A stretch of DNA of 20,768 bases, taken from an uncultured Eubacteriales bacterium. Its GTDB lineage: Bacteria; Bacillota; Clostridia; Oscillospirales; Acutalibacteraceae. The stretch lies in assembly GCA_934630995.1 (NCBI GenBank), contig CAKTXU010000002.1:1-20768 (forward strand), written 5' to 3'. The first letter of the stretch is position 1. Every line of letters starts with the position of its first letter. A program made the position numbers and the translations under genes. Below the pieces are notes generated by a model. The model saw nothing but the letters and a program-made list of their open reading frames with translations. It was not told the DNA's origin and did no database searches. Shown in pieces: positions 1 through 6,183 of the stretch.

Positions 1-2993
1 TCCGTCACAATGGACTGTACCTTGGCCTCCGACCAGAAGGGGGTGTCCTCAAACAGATTGGAAACGTTTTCGAACCCTTCCTGAATGGGCGGCTGATAGC
101 TGGTATCCGGCGGCTGTACCAGGTCGTCGGAGGCGCCCTTCTTCAGGACAACATCGTCGAAGAGCACGGTAAAGGGGGTATCCTGAGCCGGATTGTTGAA
201 ATCGCCGTTTTGAATGACCAACTGCTTATCCTTTTCACCGGCGGTAAAGACGAACTGCACCCGGGTGGAGCCGTCGGGCAGGGAGATGGTGGACATTTTG
301 ACCGCTCCCGCCGCGTCGGCGGCCGGATTCTGCCAGTGGATATTGCCGGCGGGCAGGTTCCACTGCACAACCAGATTATCCTGGCCCGCGCCGTCGTTGG
401 TGGTAAACATCATCAGGGGAATGGAGCCCGCGCTGAGCTTATAGGTGAACTGGAAGGTGTAAGCGGTGCCGGCCTCGAGTACCAGGGCATCCTTATCGGA
501 GAAGAGCAGCCTGCGCCAGGTCAGCTCGTCGCCCGCCACCTTGGCCTGCAGGGATTTGTTCCCGGACAGGGCCCCGGCAGATACGATAGAACCCTCCACG
601 TCGGTACGGAATACCGTGTCGTTCACCGAAGAGGCGTTCTCAAAGCCTTCCTCAACCTCGCCTACCGGTCCGGAGGGGGTGGGAGGCGCGGGCGGATCGA
701 CTTCGCTGCCCGCGGTTTTGCGAATGGAGATGTTGTCGAAAAGAACAGTGAAGGGGGTGTCCTGCGCCGGATTGTTGAAGTCGCCGTTGGCGATGACCAG
801 CTGCTTATCCGACGCTGAAGGGGTGAAGACGAAGGTGGCCTTCATCACGCCGTTCCCCAGCTTCTCCGACGTGTATTTGATGGTGGGATCGGCATCGGCG
901 GCCGGGGACTGATAATGCACGTTGCCGTCGGGCATATTCCACTGGACATATGTGTTCGCGCCCGCACCGGTTTCCGCGGAGAACATCATCAGGGGGATGG
1001 AGCCCTCCGTCACCTTGTACAGGAATTCCACGGTGTAGGAGGTGCCCGCCTCCAGCTGCAGCTTGTTCTCCAGGGTCCGCACCAGCTGCTTCCAGGTGAA
1101 GCCGTCGGTATCGGCGCCGTTGACGACCACCTTCAGGGATTTACCGCCGGACAGGGCGCCCTCAGATACCAGGCTCGCCACGCCGGCGCTGCCGAAGACC
1201 GTGTCGTCCAGGGAGGCGGCGTCCTCAAAGTTTTCCACAACCTCCTTCACGACGGTCACAGGAGGAGGGGGAGGGGTGGGATCGGTGAGCTCCGGGGCGA
1301 TTCCCTCCAGCAGCTGCACATCATCCAGCAGGATATCCACCGCGCCGGTATGGGTGTAGGCGCCGGTCTGGTTATCGCCGGTGCTGCCGGTGCGGATGAT
1401 GAAGATGGAATCCTTATCCGCCGGTATGGTGAAGGTGAACTGGACATGGCAGACGCCGCCGGCATCCTTGTAGCCGGACATCTGAATGGAATCGTTCCAA
1501 CAGACGATTTTTTGGAGAGTTTTGGCGTCGAAGATGAGGCTGTCTATCTGATTGTCCAGCTGGAATTCCAGGCGGCCCAGATCGCTGCTGTCCTTGTAGG
1601 AAAAGCGGACGGTGTAGGCCTGGCCTTTATTCAGACCGTAAAACGCATCGCTGCCCCGCAGCGCCAGGAGGTTGACCCAGTCGTTGTTCTCACCGGCGGA
1701 AGCGGCGGCCATCTGTACCCGGTAGGAACGCTCCCCGGATATGGCGGCGTCACCGGTCACAAAGCTGTAGTGGCGGTTCTGGCCGGCATCGTTGCCCACG
1801 CCTTCCCAAAAGGCCGTCCCATCATAAATCTGCGCGGCTTCTTCAAAATCCTCATAGACCTGCCGCACCAGGGGGGCGGAGGCGCCGCTCTTGATAACGA
1901 TATCATCCACCAGGAAGGGGACGTCGAACCAATCGCAGGGCGCCAGCTTGAAGTCACAGACGGAACCGGGGGTGAAGACGAACTGCAGCCGATATGCATT
2001 GTAGCCCACGGCGCTGACAGACCAGTCGATATTGGAGAAAAAGGTATCCTTGTCGCCCTGCCAGACGTTGACCTTATCCATGCCGATGCGCAGCCACTGA
2101 TTTTTGCTGTCGTTCACCAGATTCAGCTGGATGCTGCCGCTACGGACCGGGGTTTTCAGGGTGAGCTGCACCGTGTAGGTGACGCCCTTGTAAAATTTTA
2201 AAGGGGTCCCCTCGGTGGTAACGATGGCGCTCCACGCCTCCGCCTTGCCCGTTTCCATAGTATACTGCATGGCCTTGTTGCCATCGGATTCGGTGACGAC
2301 GGTATTGTTGGCACCCGTTACCTTGACATCGTCCATATCGTCGGCGTTCTCAAAATTCTCGGAATATGGGGCCGCGCCCTGGAAAATTTCCACATTGTCG
2401 ATGAGCAGGTCGATTTTGCCGCCGCCGGCCCACCACTCGATGGGGCAGAAATTCAGAGTGCGAGAGTTCTCATCGGTCACCACCATGAACTCCAGGGTCT
2501 GCACCTCGCCCCAGCTGCCCATGCTTGTGGCGGAAATAGCCGCATTTCCGGCCTGTGTGATCTCGTTGCTTTCGGGCGCTACCCGGAAATAGAACTGGTC
2601 GCCCAAGGAGAACTGCATCTGCCCGATTTTCGCTCCGGTCAGCTCCTTATACTGCAAGCGGACGGTATAGGTGGTGTTGGGCTGGAAGGTAAAATTCGAG
2701 ATTTTCAGGAGGTCCTTCCAGGCCTTATCCTCCGTCTCCGTATGGTTGGCGGTCAGCCGCAGGGATTTTCCGGAAATAGCCCCCTCCGTGACCAAGGCCG
2801 GGGAAAAGGCAGCGTCCGCGGTAAAGCCCGTGTCGGCCAGTGTATCCACGTTGTCGAAGGTTTCCCGCAGGCTGGCGGGCGGCTCCGTCCCGCCCGCGGC
2901 TCCCAGCATCCCGCCGGACACTCCTGCGCCCAGCAGGAGTGCCAGAGAGGACAACACCGCACAAAGCCGTTTTCCTTTGCGATGCAACTTCAT
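1..2993 (-). CDS. Secreted multi-module carbohydrate-binding-like protein (3' end outside window)
   Basis: An uninterrupted minus-strand frame of 997 codons runs off the left edge, so the C-terminus is unseen. It starts at an ATG preceded by GGAGAG seven bases upstream. Residues 1 to about 33 look like a Sec signal peptide: basic start, then a Leu/Ala-rich core, with no lipobox cysteine. After it come repeated modules of about 170-205 residues, each opening with a motif like ENFENA; the Phe residues fall at 46, 214, 383, 589, 784 and 974 (the last module is cut off). Each has a YTV-type strand and ends near a VLFDN-type strand, the pattern of CBM4/9-like jelly-roll domains. Short Pro-rich linkers precede modules 4, 5 and 6. 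No catalytic domain is visible in this part; one may lie beyond the edge. It sits 71 nt after an esterase gene with no clear terminator between, so it is probably cotranscribed. The family assignment is by pattern only; exact ligand unknown. Confidence 0.8.
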   Translation of the reverse strand, partial: MKLHRKGKRLCAVLSSLALLLGAGVSGGMLGAAGGTEPPASLRETFDNVDTLADTGFTADAAFSPALVTEGAISGKSLRLTANHTETEDKAWKDLLKISNFTFQPNTTYTVRLQYKELTGAKIGQMQFSLGDQFYFRVAPESNEITQAGNAAISATSMGSWGEVQTLEFMVVTDENSRTLNFCPIEWWAGGGKIDLLIDNVEIFQGAAPYSENFENADDMDDVKVTGANNTVVTESDGNKAMQYTMETGKAEAWSAIVTTEGTPLKFYKGVTYTVQLTLKTPVRSGSIQLNLVNDSKNQWLRIGMDKVNVWQGDKDTFFSNIDWSVSAVGYNAYRLQFVFTPGSVCDFKLAPCDWFDVPFLVDDIVIKSGASAPLVRQVYEDFEEAAQIYDGTAFWEGVGNDAGQNRHYSFVTGDAAISGERSYRVQMAAASAGENNDWVNLLALRGSDAFYGLNKGQAYTVRFSYKDSSDLGRLEFQLDNQIDSLIFDAKTLQKIVCWNDSIQMSGYKDAGGVCHVQFTFTIPADKDSIFIIRTGSTGDNQTGAYTHTGAVDILLDDVQLLEGIAPELTDPTPPPPPVTVVKEVVENFEDAASLDDTVFGSAGVASLVSEGALSGGKSLKVVVNGADTDGFTWKQLVRTLENKLQLEAGTSYTVEFLYKVTEGSIPLMMFSAETGAGANTYVQWNMPDGNVHYQSPAADADPTIKYTSEKLGNGVMKATFVFTPSASDKQLVIANGDFNNPAQDTPFTVLFDNISIRKTAGSEVDPPAPPTPSGPVGEVEEGFENASSVNDTVFRTDVEGSIVSAGALSGNKSLQAKVAGDELTWRRLLFSDKDALVLEAGTAYTFQFTYKLSAGSIPLMMFTTNDGAGQDNLVVQWNLPAGNIHWQNPAADAAGAVKMSTISLPDGSTRVQFVFTAGEKDKQLVIQNGDFNNPAQDTPFTVLFDDVVLKKGASDDLVQPPDTSYQPPIQEGFENVSNLFEDTPFWSEAKVQSIVT
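166..231 (-). repeat. Direct repeat copy within module 5 of the secreted protein
   Basis: This 66-bp segment matches 745-810 at about 56 of 66 positions by eye, in the same reading frame and exactly 579 bp (193 codons) apart. It encodes the end of a module, including the motif GDFNNPAQDTPFTVLFD. Confidence 0.75.
745..810 (-). repeat. Direct repeat copy within module 4 of the secreted protein
   Basis: Partner of the repeat at 166-231, 193 codons away in the same gene. The protein motif GDFNNPAQDTPFTVLFD is identical in both copies, and most base differences are synonymous, which suggests module duplication within the gene. Confidence 0.75.
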
Positions 2994-3064
2994 AACATTT
3001 CTCTCCTTCTTCAATATCGTTGGTTTTCCGCTCGTCATAGGAATGACGTATTCCGGTCAGCAAG

Positions 3065-4309
3065 CTATCCCCACCCGAGGGTTTCCCGCATGGCTTTCGT
3101 CAGCACCTCAGCCGCCGCGGCGTGGCCCACCTTGGAGGGATGAGCGTCTCCGCCGTCCCAGTTTTCCGGGAGGCGGACGTAGTGCACGGTTTCCCCGTCG
3201 GCCTTCAGCTCGTCGATGGCGTCAAGAATCTCCTCCTGCATATGGGTACCCATCATGCCGTAGGCCCAGAATATAGTAGCTTTAGGATTGTTGGCGCGGA
3301 CCATCCGAATCAGATTTTTCACCTCGGCCTTATAGTCCGCCGCCGTCATGGGATGTCCCTCATTGCGGTAGTTGAAATCGTTGGTCCCCAGGTTTATCAC
3401 CACCGCGTCGGGCTGCCAGACGCTGAAATCCCATTTCCCCGCGCCCATTCGGCGGTAGGAAGCGTATTCATAGACGCGGCTCAGCCGGTTTTGGTCGGTG
3501 CCTCCGCCGCCGAAGGCGCCCCAGCCGGACAGGCCGATCACCTGATACTCCGCCTGCAGCGCCCGGGCGGTCTGGCCGGTATAGGCGTTGACACCGTCCT
3601 CCGAACCGGGATAATCGGTGATTTGGCCCTGCACCTCATATCCCTGGCCGCAGGTGATGGAGTCCCCGATGAATTCAATGCGCCGGACAGGCTCCGGCGG
3701 CGCTTCCAGAATACCGGTGTAGGTGATTTCCTGGAGCAGCAGAGCGTTGAACTGGGACTCCGTGCGCTTGCTCACCTCGATGAAGTGGTAACCCTTTGGG
3801 AGCCCCTGTACCAGATAATAATCCCCCTCACCCACATTGAGGCAGACCTGCCTGGCGTTCTCCCGGTCCCCATCCACCACCACCTCGAAGTAAGCGGCGG
3901 AGGGGCCGATATCCACATAAGCGCTGACCAGGATATCGCCCTCCAGCTTTCCATATAGCTCGAAGCCGGAGGCCGACCACTCAAAGGAAACCCAGCCGTC
4001 CATTTCCACCGTGCGGCCCTTTAACCGGGCTGTCCGCGCCAGCTCCTTCATGGTCACGGTCCTGGTGGGGTAGCTTTCGTTCATATCCACCTCCGAGGGA
4101 AGGGTCCAAGTGGGAACGGTGGCCAAGGAGGGGGCTTGCGTCCCCGCCGTCGTTCCCGTCCCTTGACCGGTCTGCGGGGTTGTGGTCGTCTGCGCGGAGG
4201 CAGCGGACACACTAGACTCCGCGCCGGGCGGCGCACACCCTGTCAGCAGCATCCCCGCTGTCAGCAGCGCCGCCATACAATGTAATACACGCGTTTTCTT
4301 GATCTTCAT
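3065..4309 (-). CDS. Lipoprotein SGNH/GDSL esterase, carbohydrate esterase family 2-like
   Basis: A 414-residue predicted lipoprotein. The signal peptide ends in the lipobox LTGC with Cys25 as the lipidation site, followed by a Thr/Gly/Ala-rich linker to about residue 70. Residues ~80-205 form an Ile/Val-rich beta domain with the segment FEWSASGFELYG, like the N-terminal jelly roll of CE2 deacetylases. The SGNH hydrolase domain follows: block I GDSIT (Ser217), block III NLGTND (Asn310), block V GDAHPS (Asp388, His390). CE2 enzymes remove acetyl groups from xylan, mannan or similar glycans. The ATG is preceded by GAGGAAGG, which overlaps the stop codon of the esterase gene just upstream (10 nt gap), so the two are translated from one mRNA. 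It is anchored outside the membrane. The exact substrate cannot be read from sequence. Confidence 0.85.
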   Translation of the reverse strand: MKIKKTRVLHCMAALLTAGMLLTGCAPPGAESSVSAASAQTTTTPQTGQGTGTTAGTQAPSLATVPTWTLPSEVDMNESYPTRTVTMKELARTARLKGRTVEMDGWVSFEWSASGFELYGKLEGDILVSAYVDIGPSAAYFEVVVDGDRENARQVCLNVGEGDYYLVQGLPKGYHFIEVSKRTESQFNALLLQEITYTGILEAPPEPVRRIEFIGDSITCGQGYEVQGQITDYPGSEDGVNAYTGQTARALQAEYQVIGLSGWGAFGGGGTDQNRLSRVYEYASYRRMGAGKWDFSVWQPDAVVINLGTNDFNYRNEGHPMTAADYKAEVKNLIRMVRANNPKATIFWAYGMMGTHMQEEILDAIDELKADGETVHYVRLPENWDGGDAHPSKVGHAAAAEVLTKAMRETLGWG

Positions 4310-4319
4310 TCTGCCTTCC

Positions 4320-5555
4320 TCACGTCCATCCGGTGATATCTTTTATCGCCTTGAGCAGAACCTTGGACGCGGCCTCGCTGTCCTCCGGGCCTGGATGGGA
4401 GCCCGCCGGACGGACGGTGTTGGGGAGTTCCACGAAATGCACCTTTTTGTCCGCCGCCTGCATGTCCTCAATGGCGTTGAGCATCAGCGGCTTCATGCCC
4501 GCCCCCAGCATGCCGTAGGCCCATATAATCTCCGCTTTGGGGTTTTTCTTCCGGATCTGTGCGATGAAATCCCGCATCCCCTTTTCAAAGTCCAGGTCCG
4601 TCAGCTTATTCTGCCACATAAAGCCGCCGTCGTTGGTTCCCAGATTGACCACCACCACGTCGGGCTGCCAAGTGCTGAAATCCCAATGGAGGTTGCTCTT
4701 GCGCTGGAAGGTGATCTGCTCATAGATGTTGGGGATTTTCTGCGCCGCGCCTCCCGCGCCGCCTAAGAAACCCCAGCCGGCACAGGCGAACACATGGTAA
4801 TCCGCGCCCAGCGCTTCGGCGGTCAGGGCGGCGTAAGTCCGGGTGCCGTCCTCATAAGGCCCGATATCCCCTTCCGGAGCGCCCTCGATGAGAAGATCCA
4901 GACCAGCCGTGATGGAGTCGCCGATGAACTCTATTTTTCTGTCTGCCGCCGGTACGGCCTCCAGCTTTCCTGTGAAAGAGAGGTCCCCGATGGTGATGGA
5001 GTTCATAAAAGCCTCGGTCATCTTGGACACCTTCACCGTATGCTTCCCCTTGGTCAGTCCCGCCGCCAGGGTATAGGTTTTGCTGCCTTTATCCAGCTTC
5101 AGGGGAGAGGCGATGTCCCTGCCATCTATCTGTACACGCAGGAAGCAGCTTTGATCGCCTTGAACAAAATTGATAGCCGCTTTCACGTCCCCTTCCAGCT
5201 CACCGGTCAGTTCAAAACCGGAGGCGGTCCATTCAAATATGAGGCCGTCGCCGTCGGCTGCCGTGCGGCCGCCGATTTTTACCGTTCCGGCCAGCTTGCC
5301 CAGCGGCACCGTATGCTCGCCATAGACCGTGACGGCCTCCTTTTCCGGAGAAGCCGTAGGCTGTGAGGATGGAGAGGATTCGGTCTGGGAGGCGGCGCCG
5401 CTTGCCGCCGTTCCAGCAGTAGTCCGCATAGTTCCGCTGTTTTCCTCCTTTGATTCGGCCTCAGATTGGGTTGGTTTACCGGAGCCGCAGCCCGATATAC
5501 ACAAGCCCGCAACACATAGCACGGCCAAAATAGCCGTCAGCCGCTTTCCTCCCAA
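4320..5555 (-). CDS. Lipoprotein SGNH/GDSL esterase, CE2-like, probable TTG start
   Basis: A paralogue of the following esterase. I place the start at a TTG, giving 411 residues and a compact lipoprotein signal (GGKRLTAILAVLCVAG then CISGC, lipid Cys23). This TTG has AGAAGGA seven bases upstream. The in-frame ATGs at 5603 and 5657 have no Shine-Dalgarno, and they lie on or upstream of a TATAAT box that would be the promoter. After a Ser/Glu/Thr-rich linker comes a beta domain with FEWTASGFELTG, then the SGNH domain: GDSIT (Ser214), NLGTND (Asn308) and GSHPG (His387). Unlike its neighbour it has no Asp two residues before the catalytic His; Ser-His dyads are known in some CE2 members. It probably deacetylates a cell-surface-accessible polysaccharide. 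First gene of the probable three-gene operon. Confidence 0.82.
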   Translation of the reverse strand: MGGKRLTAILAVLCVAGLCISGCGSGKPTQSEAESKEENSGTMRTTAGTAASGAASQTESSPSSQPTASPEKEAVTVYGEHTVPLGKLAGTVKIGGRTAADGDGLIFEWTASGFELTGELEGDVKAAINFVQGDQSCFLRVQIDGRDIASPLKLDKGSKTYTLAAGLTKGKHTVKVSKMTEAFMNSITIGDLSFTGKLEAVPAADRKIEFIGDSITAGLDLLIEGAPEGDIGPYEDGTRTYAALTAEALGADYHVFACAGWGFLGGAGGAAQKIPNIYEQITFQRKSNLHWDFSTWQPDVVVVNLGTNDGGFMWQNKLTDLDFEKGMRDFIAQIRKKNPKAEIIWAYGMLGAGMKPLMLNAIEDMQAADKKVHFVELPNTVRPAGSHPGPEDSEAASKVLLKAIKDITGWT

Positions 5556-5562
5556 TCTGTCG

Positions 5563-5570
5563 TCCTTCTT
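5563..5570 (-). promoter_or_regulatory. Ribosome binding site deciding the TTG start
   Basis: AAGAAGGA on the minus strand ends seven bases before the TTG at 5555. No comparable site precedes either upstream ATG, so this sets the start of the first esterase. Confidence 0.65.
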
Positions 5571-5601
5571 TCCTGTTGATAAGCCTTCCGGCTGTAGTTT
5601 C

Positions 5602-5607
5602 ATTATA
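5602..5607 (-). promoter_or_regulatory. Probable -10 box for the esterase operon
   Basis: A perfect TATAAT on the minus strand lies 46 nt before the TTG start, implying a leader of about 40 nt. The -35 region 17 nt upstream (CGCAAA) is poor, which would fit a promoter needing an activator. One copy of a repeated motif (5626-5646) covers that region. Confidence 0.45.
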
Positions 5608-5625
5608 CACCATAAAAATTCATAT

Positions 5626-5646
5626 TTGCGGTTGACTTCTGTTTCC
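5626..5646 (-). repeat. Promoter-proximal copy of a 21-bp direct repeat
   Basis: The plus-strand sequence fits TGCGGYTGACTYCTRTKTCC and recurs exactly 60 bp further at 5686-5706, with a shorter half match (TGTGGCTGACG) at 5793. It overlaps the -35 position of the esterase promoter, so it may be a regulator binding site. Confidence 0.4.
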
Positions 5647-5653
5647 AAATCTT

Positions 5654-5816
5654 CCATATATCACATACGGCATATCAATATAGGAATGCGGCTGACTCCT
5701 ATGTCCGGCTGCCTAAATATGCATCATTAACCCCTGTCTTTATAGGCATATCCGCTTATATTTCAGCAAATGGGTAGAGGAAAATATTGAAATGTGGCTG
5801 ACGCGTTGGTAAGAAA
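5654..5816. other. Gene-free AT-rich upstream region of the esterase operon
   Basis: I see no convincing gene here. The stretch holds the distal direct repeat, a shorter half copy near 5793, and only very short open frames without ribosome binding sites. It ends at the terminator of the upstream unit. Confidence 0.6.
5686..5706 (-). repeat. Distal copy of the 21-bp direct repeat
   Basis: Matches 5626-5646 at about 16 of 21 positions by eye, with 60-bp spacing. It lies in the otherwise gene-free stretch upstream of the esterase promoter. Confidence 0.4.
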
Positions 5817-5996
5817 TCAAAAAAGGCCAGAAGCAAGCGGCATGCTTCTGGCCATGTACTTGTGTGCTGTAGTATAGTCCTCAAGTAAAAAATCTGTTAA
5901 TAGCGACCATCCAAGTCTTAAACTATTAAACGGATTCTTGCAGGGATAATGATAATAAAGTCCATACCCTTTCCAGTCTGAACTAATGAAGCACAA
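5817..5996 (-). pseudogene. Possible remnant or small protein frame of 59 codons
   Basis: I do not recognise this. From a TTG the frame is open for 59 codons and looks protein-like: aromatic-rich (SDWKGYGLYYHYPCKNP) and then a helix-like stretch (LRLGWSLLTDFLLEDY). There is no ribosome binding site at proper spacing. The only good Shine-Dalgarno (6017-6024) serves an ATG in another frame, which overlaps this one. Its last dozen codons read through the terminator hairpin and the stop lies in the T run, which is unusual for an intact gene. A frameshifted or 5'-truncated gene is one reading; chance is another. Confidence 0.3.
5819..5853 (-). terminator. Intrinsic terminator
   Basis: GGCCAGAAGCA and TGCTTCTGGCC form a perfect 11-bp stem with a 7-nt loop, followed on the minus strand by six T and then GATTT. 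It closes the small unit at about 6050-5819, and probably also any read-through from the ABC transporter gene, so the esterase operon starts afresh. Confidence 0.9.
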
Positions 5997-6007
5997 TCTT
6001 TACGCAT
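5918..6007 (-). CDS. Candidate 29-residue peptide
   Basis: A short frame with good start signals: GGAGAAGG nine bases before the ATG, and an extended -10 box (TGTTATAAT) about 47 nt upstream. The product begins MRKDCASLVQTGKG and ends in a hydrophobic segment with basic residues (DFIIIIPARIRLIV). An intrinsic terminator follows about 65 nt after its stop. It sits beside an exporter-type ABC transporter gene, so an exported peptide is conceivable. The protein-like overlapping frame at 5817-5996 is a competing explanation. No known family recognised. Confidence 0.3.
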   Translation of the reverse strand: MRKDCASLVQTGKGMDFIIIIPARIRLIV

Positions 6008-6016
6008 TTAGTTCGA

Positions 6017-6024
6017 CCTTCTCC
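6017..6024 (-). promoter_or_regulatory. Ribosome binding site in the small downstream unit
   Basis: GGAGAAGG on the minus strand lies nine bases before the ATG at 6007. It is the strongest translation signal in this gene-poor stretch. Confidence 0.5.
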
Positions 6025-6053
6025 GCTATCTATTCGAATTAGATAATATTTAT

Positions 6054-6062
6054 ATTATAACA
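6054..6062 (-). promoter_or_regulatory. Extended -10 promoter element
   Basis: TGTTATAAT on the minus strand matches the TGn-TATAAT extended -10 form, for which a weak -35 is tolerated. A 16-bp AT palindrome (ATAATAT-TT-ATATTAT, 6043-6058) overlaps it and could be an operator, though AT-rich sequence makes chance dyads common. Confidence 0.4.
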
Positions 6063-6068
6063 TATCTA

Positions 6069-6125
6069 TTAAGCGATAAGCCTCTTCTTTTTAATAACGA
6101 TCAACATTGGTTTTTGATATGTCAT
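6069..6125 (-). CDS. Candidate 18-residue basic peptide
   Basis: The frame encodes MTYQKPMLIVIKKKRLIA, a short hydrophobic and basic peptide. AGGGGGG precedes the ATG with seven bases between. It begins 58 nt after the ABC transporter stop on the same strand, so it would share that transcript. At this length chance cannot be excluded, and no family is recognised. Confidence 0.22.
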   Translation of the reverse strand: MTYQKPMLIVIKKKRLIA

Positions 6126-6183
6126 TGTTTGACCCCCCTATTCCTTTATTAACCAACGCCCGATATGCTACGCTATTGGGCAA

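Noticed and set aside
210..2201. Long plus-strand open frames (202 and 428 codons) opposite the secreted protein
   Set aside because: They are antisense shadows of a single 997-codon minus-strand frame that has a ribosome binding site, signal peptide and repeated domain pattern. The plus frames show no family motif.
3033..3048. Hairpin CGTCAT/ATGACG between the second esterase and the secreted protein gene
   Set aside because: Only six base pairs and no T run follows on the minus strand, so I do not treat it as a terminator.
5918..6007. Programmed -1 frameshift joining the 29-codon frame to the 59-codon frame
   Set aside because: No slippery heptamer of the usual X XXY YYZ type is present in the overlap, so mutation or chance is simpler.
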